From Micromonospora sp. MA102 (lineage in GTDB: Bacteria > Actinomycetota > Actinomycetes > Mycobacteriales > Micromonosporaceae), in contig NZ_JAMWEG010000005.1 of NCBI RefSeq assembly GCF_025460765.1, positions 62,001 to 126,000 of the forward strand: DNA of 64,000 bases, given 5' to 3'. Below are positions 26,951 through 34,539 of this stretch, in pieces. The notes beneath the pieces are model-generated. The model saw only the letters and a list, made by a program, of their open reading frames with translations, made no database searches and was not told the DNA's origin. Each line of letters starts with the position of its first letter. Position 1 is the first letter of the stretch. The translations under genes and the position numbers were made by a program.

Positions 26951-27493
26951 TCAGCCCTGGTGCGGCGGGTTGTCGACGTCCCGGGAGACGACCTCGCCCT
27001 TCTCGTCGACCCAGCCCTTCGGCCGGGCCGGGTTGCCGGCCACCAGCTGGTACGGCTTGACGTCGCGGGTGACCACCGAGCCGGCGGCGATCATCGCGTA
27101 CTCGCCCACCTCGATGCCGCAGACCAGGGTGGCGTTGGCGCCGATCGAGGCGCCCCGGCGGACCATGGTCGGGGTGATGGTCCAGTCCGGGTTCTGGGCG
27201 CGCGGGCGGAAGTCGTTGGTGAACACGGCGCAGGGGCCGACGAACACCTCGTCCTCGATGGTCACGCCCTGGTAGACCGAGACGTTGTTCTGGATCTTCA
27301 CCCGGTCGCCGACGGTGACCTGCGCGTCGACGTACACGTTGCGGCCGATGACGCAGCCGGCGCCGACCTGCGCGCTCGACCGGATGTGGGCCAGGTGCCA
27401 GACCTTGGTGCCGTCGCCGACCGTGGCGCCGTCCTCCACGTCGGCCGTCGGGTGGACGAAGACGGAGGCGGGCCGGTCGTTGGTGTCAGTCAT
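26951..27493 (-). CDS. left-handed beta-helix N-acetyltransferase (WbpD/WlbB-like)
   Basis: The product is 180 aa, near the usual ~190 aa. Hexapeptide repeats run from residue ~12 to ~150 (for example VHPTADVEDGATVGDGTKV, and CVIGRNVYVDAQVTVGDRVKI). Motifs KVWHLAHIRSSAQVGAGC and NNVSVYQGVTIEDEVFVGPCAVFTND are the hallmark of the WbpD/WlbB/QdtC sugar N-acetyltransferases. I infer acetylation of the 3-amino group of UDP-GlcNAc3NA with acetyl-CoA. Start ATG 27493 was chosen; another ATG is 12 nt upstream. It is convergent with the 6-dehydrogenase gene. Confidence 0.88.
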   Translation of the reverse strand: MTDTNDRPASVFVHPTADVEDGATVGDGTKVWHLAHIRSSAQVGAGCVIGRNVYVDAQVTVGDRVKIQNNVSVYQGVTIEDEVFVGPCAVFTNDFRPRAQNPDWTITPTMVRRGASIGANATLVCGIEVGEYAMIAAGSVVTRDVKPYQLVAGNPARPKGWVDEKGEVVSRDVDNPPHQG

Positions 27494-27644
27494 GTCAACT
27501 CGCATCGTGGCAGGGCGCGTCGTCGCGCCGTCGGTGCCGGACGGCCGCGCCGGCTGACCGCCGCGCGCCCGGCCGGGCCAGGGCCACCCGGCCGCGCCGG
27601 GCTCCCGGAGCCGGCGGGCGGGCACGTCGCAGCATAGCGAGCCG

Positions 27645-27983
27645 TCACGCCACCAGTTCGGCCACCGCGTCGGCGGCGGGCCGGTCGGCGGGCAGGGGAT
27701 GCGCGGCCACCACCGCGTCCACCGGCAGCGCCGCGTAGAGGTGCGGGAAGAGCGCGCCGCCCCGGGACACCTCCCAGCGCAGCGCGTCGCCGAGCCGCGT
27801 CTCGTCCACGGCGAGGACGGTGAGGCCGGTGACCCCGGCGAAGACCCGGCGGGCGGTCTCCACCACCTGGTCCGCCGCGGACAGGTGGATGTAGCCGTCC
27901 TGCCGGTCCATCGCGGTGCCGGTGAACCGCCCGTCCGCCCGCGCCTGCTCCCACTCGCTGTCGGTCAGAATCTTGTAGATCAC
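27645..27983 (-). CDS. DUF952 family protein
   Basis: The product is 112 aa. It has the family pattern VIYKILTDSEWEQA, DRQDGYIHLSAADQVVETARRVF and WEVSRGGALFPHLYAALP. DUF952 proteins are small cytosolic proteins of unknown function with an ART-like fold. GTG 27983 was chosen over the adjacent GTG 27986 because TAGGCT (minus strand 27995-27990) lies 6 nt upstream with no Shine-Dalgarno sequence, indicating a leaderless mRNA. The DNA between this gene and the acetyltransferase (27494-27644) shows nothing. Confidence 0.85.
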   Translation of the reverse strand: MIYKILTDSEWEQARADGRFTGTAMDRQDGYIHLSAADQVVETARRVFAGVTGLTVLAVDETRLGDALRWEVSRGGALFPHLYAALPVDAVVAAHPLPADRPAADAVAELVA

Positions 27984-28074
27984 CACCGCAGCCTAGAAGC
28001 CCACCGGGCCTCCCGTCCCGCCGCGTCGTCTGCCACCATTCGCAGGGCAGCACGTCGAGCGGATGGAGGCACGG

Positions 28075-28731
28075 GTGCGGATCCTCCTGGTCGAGGACGA
28101 TCGTCGGGTGGCCGCCGCCCTCTCGTCGGCGCTCACCCGCCGCGGGTACGAGGTGGAGCACGCCGCCACCGTCGAGGCCGCGCTCTCCGCCGCCCCCTGC
28201 GACCTGGTGCTGCTCGACCTGACCCTGCCCGACGGGGACGGCACCGACCTGTGCCGGGAGCTGCGCCGGCGCAGCAGCCAGCTCGGCATCATCGCGGTGA
28301 CCGCCCGGGGCGAGGAACGCGACCGGGTGCTCGGGCTGCGGCTGGGCGCCGACGACTACGTGGTGAAACCGTTCTCCATGGTGGAGCTCCAGGCGCGGAT
28401 CGAGGCGGTGCTGCGCCGGGCCGCGCACACCGCGCCGGAGCGGAGTCTCATCGAGGCCGGCGCCGTACGCATCGACGTGGGTGGCCGGACGGTCACCGTG
28501 GCCGGCCGGCCCGTGGCGCTCACCCGCAAGGAGTTCGACATCCTGCTCTCCCTGGCCCGCCAGCCCGGGGTGGCCGTACCGCGGGACCGGATCCTGCTCG
28601 ACGTCTGGGGCACCACCTGGGCCGACCGGCACACCGTGGAGGTGCACGTCGGCTCGCTGCGCGGCAAGCTCGGCGACCCGACGCTTGTGGAAACCGTCCG
28701 CGGGGTCGGCTACCGGCTCCGCGGCGAGTGA
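28075..28731 (+). CDS. OmpR/PhoB family response regulator
   Basis: The product is 218 aa from GTG 28075. This start is decided by GGAGG at 28065-28069, 5 nt before it; the ATG at 28063 lies inside that ribosome site. The receiver domain has the acidic pair EDD at 7-9, phospho-acceptor Asp48 (VLLDLTLPDG) and Lys98 (VVKPFS). The C-terminal winged helix contains RKEFDILLSLARQPG, the recognition region TVEVHVGSLRGKLGDP and VRGVGYRL. It acts with the kinase gene that starts 9 nt after its stop. Confidence 0.93.
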   Translation: MRILLVEDDRRVAAALSSALTRRGYEVEHAATVEAALSAAPCDLVLLDLTLPDGDGTDLCRELRRRSSQLGIIAVTARGEERDRVLGLRLGADDYVVKPFSMVELQARIEAVLRRAAHTAPERSLIEAGAVRIDVGGRTVTVAGRPVALTRKEFDILLSLARQPGVAVPRDRILLDVWGTTWADRHTVEVHVGSLRGKLGDPTLVETVRGVGYRLRGE

Positions 28732-28740
28732 GGAGGCCAC

Positions 28741-30195
28741 GTGCGTCGCCGGCTGGTGATCAGCTATCTGCTGCTGATGGTGCTGGTGCTGCTCGCCCTG
28801 GAGACCCCGCTGGCGGCCACCCTGGCCACCCGGGAGACCGACCGGGTGCGCGCTGACCGGCTCGCCGACGCCACCCGGTTCGCCTCGCTGGCCGGTCCGG
28901 CGCTGCGCGGCGGCACCCCCGGCCCGCTGGACGCGGAACTCGCCGCCTACGACGACCTTTACGGCATCGGGGCGGCCGTGGTCGACCGGGACCGCCGCAC
29001 CGTGGTCGCCTCGACGCGCTGGGAGTTCGGCGCGGGCACCGACCTGGCCCTGGACACCGCGCTGTCCGGGCAGCAGTTCAGCCGGCCGGAGGCGGTCCGA
29101 CCCTGGGTGGACGGGCCGCTGGTGGTGGCGGTCCCGATCAACGACGGCGGCGAGGTGCTCGGCGCCGTGGTCACCACCACCCCGGCGGCCAAGGTGCGCC
29201 GCACCGTCACCGCCTGGTGGCTGCTGCTCGCCGGGATCGGCCTGCTCGCGGTGCTGGCCTGCGTCTCCACCGCGTTCGGGCTGGCCGGCTGGGTGCTGCG
29301 CCCGGTCACCGAGCTGGACGCGGTCACCCACGAGATCGCCGAGGGACACCGGCGGGCCCGGGTCCGCCCCCGCCTCGGCCCGCCCGAGCTGCGCCGGCTG
29401 GCCACCAGCTTCAACGCCATGGCCGACGCGGTCTCCGACGTGATGGACCGGCAGCGGGCGTTCGTCGCGCACGCCAGCCACCAGCTGCGCAACCCGCTCA
29501 CCGCGCTGCGGCTGCGGGTGGAGGAGCTGGGGCCGAGCCTCACCGACCCCGACGGCCGGGCCGAGCACCAGCTGGCGCTGGAGGAGACCGACCGCCTGGC
29601 CACCGTGCTCGACGCGCTGCTCACGCTGGCCCGCGCCGAGCGGGAGGAGAACCAGCGGGTCACCGTGGACGCCGCCGGAATCGCCGCCTCCCGGGTGGCG
29701 GCCTGGCTGCCGCTCGCCCGGCACCGGTCGGTCACCCTCGCCCTCCACGGCGCCGGCGCGCCGGCGTACGCCCGGACCGTGCCGACCGCCGTGGACCAGG
29801 CGCTCGACGCGCTGATCGACAACGCGGTCAAGTTCAGCGGCGCCGGGGGAGCGGTGACGGTGACCGTACGCCCGGCCGACGGCGGGATCGCGCTGGAGGT
29901 GCGGGACACCGGCCCCGGCATGACGGCCGGCCAGCTCGACCAGGCCACCGAGCGGTTCTGGCGGGCGCCGGACGTGCAGAACGTCGACGGCGCCGGGCTC
30001 GGGCTGACGATCGTCGCGGTGCTGGTCGACGCCTCCGACGGCCGGCTCACCATGCGTCAGGGCGAGCCACGGGGGCTGGTCGCGGAGGTGTGGTTCCCGG
30101 CGCCGGACGACGAGCCCGTCGAGCCGGACGAACCCGCTCCGGTGCTCGGCGACGACCCGGTCGACGCGGTCGGCTCCGACGCCGGGCGCCGCTGA
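28741..30195 (+). CDS. sensor histidine kinase
   Basis: The product is 484 aa; AGGAGG stands just before GTG 28741. Membrane span one (~7-28) and span two (~157-183) enclose an extracytoplasmic sensor of ~130 aa. HAMP follows (about 185-235), then the H-box HASHQLRNPLTALR with phospho-acceptor His247, an N-box around DNAVKFSG, and the G boxes DTGPGM and GAGLGLTI. A 40-residue Asp/Glu/Pro-rich tail is unusual. It is convergent, 7 nt apart, with a TAXI-type binding lipoprotein, so a ligand caught by that protein could be its signal; this is an inference. Confidence 0.92.
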   Translation: MRRRLVISYLLLMVLVLLALETPLAATLATRETDRVRADRLADATRFASLAGPALRGGTPGPLDAELAAYDDLYGIGAAVVDRDRRTVVASTRWEFGAGTDLALDTALSGQQFSRPEAVRPWVDGPLVVAVPINDGGEVLGAVVTTTPAAKVRRTVTAWWLLLAGIGLLAVLACVSTAFGLAGWVLRPVTELDAVTHEIAEGHRRARVRPRLGPPELRRLATSFNAMADAVSDVMDRQRAFVAHASHQLRNPLTALRLRVEELGPSLTDPDGRAEHQLALEETDRLATVLDALLTLARAEREENQRVTVDAAGIAASRVAAWLPLARHRSVTLALHGAGAPAYARTVPTAVDQALDALIDNAVKFSGAGGAVTVTVRPADGGIALEVRDTGPGMTAGQLDQATERFWRAPDVQNVDGAGLGLTIVAVLVDASDGRLTMRQGEPRGLVAEVWFPAPDDEPVEPDEPAPVLGDDPVDAVGSDAGRR

Positions 30196-30202
30196 GCGCG
30201 CC

Positions 30203-31174
30203 TCAGGGCTTGGTGGCGCGGTACCAGTCGGCGGCGCCCGGGTGCAGCGGCAGCGGGGTGGTGACGATCGCCGCCCGGGGGCTCATCCGGCCGGCCGCCG
30301 GGTGCGCGGCGGCCAGCTCCTCCCGGCGCTCCATCAGCAGCCGGGTCACCTCGCGCACCAGCGCCGCCGGCAGGTCGGCGCGGGCGATCAGGTAGTTCGG
30401 GTTGGCCACGGTGCTGACCGGGTTCGCCCCGTAGACCGAGCGGGGGATGTCCCGGGTCACGTAGACCTGCCCGTACCCGCGGCGCAGCGGCTCGGTCCAG
30501 TCGCCCAGGTCGACCATGCGCAGCGAGGTGCTGCCGGCCAGCTCGGTGACGCCGCGCACCGGCAGGCCGCCGGAGAAGAAGAAGGCGTCGATCTGGCCGG
30601 CGCGCAGCGCCGCCACCGAGGCGTCCAGGCCGAGATGCTCCTGGTGGACCTGGTCGCCGCCGAGTTGGGCGACGGCCAGCAGCCGGCTGGCGGTGACCTC
30701 GGTGCCGGAGCCGTCGGCGCCCACCGACACCCGCCGGCCCCGCAGGTCGGCCAGGGTGCGTACCGGACCGCCGGCCGTGGTGACCAGGTGCAGCAGGTCG
30801 TCGTAGACCCGGGCCACGGCGAGCACCGTGGGGTGCTCCGGCGCGCGCGGCGGCAGCACGTCGGCCTGGGTGAAGCCCAGCTCCGCCTGGCCGGAGCCGA
30901 CCAGCCGGACGTTCTGCGCGGACGCCGCGGTGACCTCCACGCTGGCCTGCACACCGGGCAGCTCCCGGTTGAGCAGCGCGGCCAGCGACTGGCCGAAGGC
31001 GTGGTAGACGGCCGTGGGGCTACCCGTGGCGATCCGGATCCGCACCGGCTCGGTCGGCTCGTCCCGACAACCGGCGAGCCCGGCGAGTGCGGACACCAGC
31101 AGCAGCACGAGCGCCATCGGCGCGGCGGCCCGGCGTCGGCCGGGCACGGGCCAGTGTCCGTTCACGGGCTGCAC
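30203..31174 (-). CDS. TAXI family solute-binding lipoprotein
   Basis: The product is 323 aa. A lipoprotein signal ends in LVSALAGLAGC (lipobox, Cys near residue 36). The mature part follows the TAXI family of TRAP-type binding proteins: RIATGSPTAVYHAFGQSLAALLNRELPGVQASVEVT, SAQNVRLVGSGQAELGFTQAD, and RVSVGADGSGTEVTASRLL. No TRAP membrane component lies in the window, so it may work as a sensor partner of the convergent two-component system or with a distant transporter. The start GTG 31174 is tentative; GTG 31165 is another option. Confidence 0.88.
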   Translation of the reverse strand: MQPVNGHWPVPGRRRAAAPMALVLLLVSALAGLAGCRDEPTEPVRIRIATGSPTAVYHAFGQSLAALLNRELPGVQASVEVTAASAQNVRLVGSGQAELGFTQADVLPPRAPEHPTVLAVARVYDDLLHLVTTAGGPVRTLADLRGRRVSVGADGSGTEVTASRLLAVAQLGGDQVHQEHLGLDASVAALRAGQIDAFFFSGGLPVRGVTELAGSTSLRMVDLGDWTEPLRRGYGQVYVTRDIPRSVYGANPVSTVANPNYLIARADLPAALVREVTRLLMERREELAAAHPAAGRMSPRAAIVTTPLPLHPGAADWYRATKP

Positions 31175-31229
31175 TGTGCGCCGTGCACGGCCCGCCGCGC
31201 AAGCCCGCCGGGCCGGCGGCGCGGCGGCC

Positions 31230-31262
31230 CGGTGGGGCGGAGCTGACGGCTCCGCCCCACCG
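31230..31262 (-). terminator. terminator of the secreted subtilase gene
   Basis: A 14-bp stem (31230-31243 with 31249-31262, GGTGGGGCGGAGC and complement) has a TGACG loop, 17 nt after the protease stop on the minus strand. Confidence 0.75.
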
Positions 31263-31279
31263 AACCTGGTATCAGCGCG

Positions 31280-34200
31280 TCACTCCCAGAAGTACTGCGT
31301 GGTGGAGGCCAGATGTCCGGGGACCACCTCCCCGTTGATGGCGAACTCGGTGTACGCCCAGTACTCGACGTTCTCCTCCAGCGGAGCGTTCGGTCGGAGC
31401 TTGTACGACGGGGTCGTGCCCCGTTCCACCCTGGCCGGCAGCTCCAGCGTGGCGGGGGCGTAGTGGCCGTCGCGGCCGAGGATCACGTGGCCGAGCCGGT
31501 AGTCGACGACCGGGCCGCCGGAGGCCTGCGCGAAGACGTACGCCGTGTAGGTGCCGGCTTCCGGCATGAAGGCCCAGGCCCGCTCACTGCTGTGCCAGTC
31601 GGCGGCACTCCGGTACACGAGCTTGTCACCCTTGTACAGCCACAGGTCGAGATTGGTGTTCGGGTCGTCGGTGGCGGTCTCCACCACGATCCCGGCGCTG
31701 CCCGCCGGCACGGTGAAGGTGTGCGCCCGCACTCCGAGGGCCTCCGGGTCGAAGACGCCGCCGTTGACTCCCGCCGGCATCGAGTACGAGTCCCATTGGA
31801 TGGGGGTGTAGCCGGTCGACCGGCCGGAGATCTTGCCGGTGAAGCCCGGCTCGAGCAGCCCGTAGGCGCCGTTGACGAGCCGGCCGAACTCCTCCAGGTT
31901 GTCGTCGTAGATCCGGGGGGAGATGCCCCACGGGCGCGCGGCGACCGGAATCCGTACCTCGTGGGCAGTGCTGCGCCAGGTGATCGCGCCGGTGACATAG
32001 CGGTCCCACGGTGCGCTGCCGCGTCGCAGCGTGATGGTGACCGTGGCGGTCTTGCCCGGTGGCACCGTCACCGCCTTCGGCGACACGCTGACCTGCATGC
32101 CCGGCAGCCCGGTGACCGAGGCCTGGTACGTCTCCTGCCTGCCGCCGACGTTGGTCAGCTTGCGGGTCAGCGTCACCGACCTGGTCCCGTCGTACTCGCG
32201 CAGCGAGATCGACGGCAGGTTCAGGTCCCGGCCGTCCGGCTGCGCCGCCGCGGCGAACGCGACCAGGTCCGCGGCGGCCGGCTCGATGACCAGCCCCGGG
32301 TCGTCGGCCCGGTCCGGGGCCAGCATGCCGCTGCCCTGGGCCAGCGGGTTGTCGGTGCCCACGGTGTCGGTGGCGGTGGTCCGCAGCGCCGAGGCGACCG
32401 CCCCGGGCGACCAGTCGGGGTGCTCCGCCCGCAGGATCGCGGCCGCGCCGGCCACCTGCGGTGCCGCCATCGAGGTGCCGGAGTACGCATCGTACTGCCG
32501 GCCGAAGTTACCGGGCGGGGAGACCGCCGCGATGATGTCGCTGCCCGGCGCGACCAGGTCGGGCTTCATGAGCCCGGTGTGCGTCTTGTCCGGCCCGGTG
32601 GACGAGTAGTCCGCGACGCTCGGCACGCCGGGGACGCTGGAGCCGTCACCGCCGGAGGTGACCAGCGCGGTGCCGTCGGTGGCGTGGCGCATCAGGTAGT
32701 TGAAGAGCTTGCCGGACTGCTCCCTGGTGTTCAGGTAGAGCACCGGGAAGTCGTAGATCGAGTTGACCCGGAAGTTGCCCCAGGGGTCGAAGAGGACGAC
32801 CGCCGCGGCGCCGTTGGCCTTGGCCTCCGCCACCTGGCCGTACGGGTAGTCCAGGGCGCAGGCGACCACCTTGTCCTTGACCTTCGCCGGGTCCAGGCCG
32901 TAGCAGTACGCCGAGCCGTCCGCCAACGTGCCGGCCTGCTCGCCGAAGACCAGCGGGCGGGGCTTGCCACCGGGGAGGACGTCCAGCGAGGCGCCCACGA
33001 TCCTGGTGCCGTTGCCGAGTTGGACCGTTCCCTCGTTCACGTTGGTCACCGCCGCGCCGACCGTGGTCACCCACGGCTGGGCGTTGCTGATCGCGCCGCT
33101 GAAGCCGTCGTTGCCGGCGGACGCCGAGACGAAGACCCCGGCCAGCGTGGCGTTGAGGAAGGCGGTGCCGATGGGGGTGTTCGGTTCCCAGTCCCCCAAC
33201 TGCTTCCCGATCGAGTAGTTGAGCACCTGGACGCCGTCGGCGACCGCGGCGTCGATGCCGGCGATGATGTCGGCGTCGTACCCCGAACCGCCCCAGAGGA
33301 CCTTGTAGACGGCGATCTGCGCGTCCGGCGCAACGCCGGAGATCGCACCGAAGTCCCGCCCCGAGATGGTGACGTGCTCGACCGGCAGTCCGGCCGCGGT
33401 CGACGCGGTGTGCGTACCGTGCCCGACCATGTCCCGGGGGGACAGGACCTCGCCCTCCGGCAGCGCGCCCGCAGCCGCGAGGTACGTGTCGGCGAAGTAC
33501 CGGGCACCGACGATCTTGCCGTTGCAGTGTTCGACCACGAAGGCGTACCCGGTCTGGCAGGTGCCGTGCCAGCCTGCCGGGGCCGGCATGGTCCGGGCGA
33601 ACGACGGGCTGTCCGGCCAGATGCCGGAGTCCAGGACGCCGATCACGATCCCGGCGCCGGTGCCGCTGCCCGGCTTCGCAGGCGTCTGCGCACCGGCGGT
33701 CGTGGCGCCGGTGGCCGCGTCGCCGGTCGGTGCGGCGGTCGTCGGTGCGGCGGTCGTCGGGGTGGGCGTGGCCTCGCCCGGCGTCGCCTGGTTGATGCTG
33801 AACGACTGGGAAGCGGTGACCGAACGGACCCGCTTGTCCCGCTTCAACGCGTCGACCTGGGCGGGGGTCAGCGTGGCGGAGAAGCCGTCGAAGGCGGTGG
33901 TGTAGACCTGGTCGACCTTGACCTTGGCCGCCTCGGCCACGGCACTGCGCTGGATGTCCAGGTGCTGCCGGTACGCCTTGGCCGCCGCCGAGTGCGGCTC
34001 CAGCCGCCTGCCGGCTGACGGGCGGGTCCGGGCCAGGCCCGAGATCCCGCCGGTGTACGTCGTCACCGGATCCTCAGCCAGTTCGACCACGTACCGCGCG
34101 GGACCGGTGGGCGTGCTCTTCGGCTTCGTGTCGGGCTTCCCGGTCCGGCCCCCGCCGCCGGTCAGATCCACCCGGTCACCGCTCCTGGCCGGTCCGAAGT

Positions 34201-34351
34201 CGAGGCCGCTGTCCGCCACCCGGCCCGGCCCGGTCGATGCTGCCGACGCCGTGCCCGCGGTGGCGACCGTGCCGGCGCCAGCCAGGGCGAGAACCAGCAG
34301 CGGAACCGCCAGTCCTCTTCGGTGCCGGGTACTACTCGTGCTCGTAGCCAC
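31280..34351 (-). CDS. secreted S8 (subtilisin-like) serine protease
   Basis: The product is 1023 aa from GTG 34351, which has AAGGAG 5 nt upstream. A signal peptide (about 1-37, TASA before the cut) is followed by an inhibitor_I9 prodomain (~86-188), a Thr/Pro/Ala-rich linker, and the catalytic domain with Asp241 (VLDSGIWPD), His311 (GHGTHTAS) and Ser627 (SGTSMAAPQ). A PA domain is inserted at ~455-560. An Fn3-like domain comes next (~700-790), then a beta-rich C-terminal part with a pre-peptidase-like segment (DPNTNLDLWLYKGDKLVY). It resembles plant-cucumisin-type bacterial subtilases. A palindrome like the CelR/CebR site lies 21 nt upstream of the start. Confidence 0.92.
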   Translation of the reverse strand: MATSTSSTRHRRGLAVPLLVLALAGAGTVATAGTASAASTGPGRVADSGLDFGPARSGDRVDLTGGGGRTGKPDTKPKSTPTGPARYVVELAEDPVTTYTGGISGLARTRPSAGRRLEPHSAAAKAYRQHLDIQRSAVAEAAKVKVDQVYTTAFDGFSATLTPAQVDALKRDKRVRSVTASQSFSINQATPGEATPTPTTAAPTTAAPTGDAATGATTAGAQTPAKPGSGTGAGIVIGVLDSGIWPDSPSFARTMPAPAGWHGTCQTGYAFVVEHCNGKIVGARYFADTYLAAAGALPEGEVLSPRDMVGHGTHTASTAAGLPVEHVTISGRDFGAISGVAPDAQIAVYKVLWGGSGYDADIIAGIDAAVADGVQVLNYSIGKQLGDWEPNTPIGTAFLNATLAGVFVSASAGNDGFSGAISNAQPWVTTVGAAVTNVNEGTVQLGNGTRIVGASLDVLPGGKPRPLVFGEQAGTLADGSAYCYGLDPAKVKDKVVACALDYPYGQVAEAKANGAAAVVLFDPWGNFRVNSIYDFPVLYLNTREQSGKLFNYLMRHATDGTALVTSGGDGSSVPGVPSVADYSSTGPDKTHTGLMKPDLVAPGSDIIAAVSPPGNFGRQYDAYSGTSMAAPQVAGAAAILRAEHPDWSPGAVASALRTTATDTVGTDNPLAQGSGMLAPDRADDPGLVIEPAAADLVAFAAAAQPDGRDLNLPSISLREYDGTRSVTLTRKLTNVGGRQETYQASVTGLPGMQVSVSPKAVTVPPGKTATVTITLRRGSAPWDRYVTGAITWRSTAHEVRIPVAARPWGISPRIYDDNLEEFGRLVNGAYGLLEPGFTGKISGRSTGYTPIQWDSYSMPAGVNGGVFDPEALGVRAHTFTVPAGSAGIVVETATDDPNTNLDLWLYKGDKLVYRSAADWHSSERAWAFMPEAGTYTAYVFAQASGGPVVDYRLGHVILGRDGHYAPATLELPARVERGTTPSYKLRPNAPLEENVEYWAYTEFAINGEVVPGHLASTTQYFWE

Positions 34352-34372
34352 GAGGCTCCTTCCAGAACTACT

Positions 34373-34392
34373 GCTTGGAAGCGCTCCCAAGC
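34373..34392. promoter_or_regulatory. CelR/CebR-like (LacI family) operator
   Basis: A 20-bp inverted repeat, GCTTGGAAGCGCTCCCAAGC, has one mismatched pair. Its core TGGAAGCGCTCCCA differs by one base from TGGGAGCGCTCCCA, the published site of CebR in Streptomyces and CelR in Thermobifida. It lies between the ribosome binding site and the presumed promoter of the subtilase gene, a place suited to repression. Confidence 0.65.
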
Positions 34393-34539
34393 GTGGATGC
34401 ACCCCTCGATCCGGAGGAGATGCCGACGCCACCCGACCGGTTCGGTTCACCACCACTGGTGGGCTGCGATTCGTCGTCAGCAACCTGGATGACGTTCAAG
34501 GAGACGCTAAGGTCGACGACCGTGGTCGACCAGGCAAGA

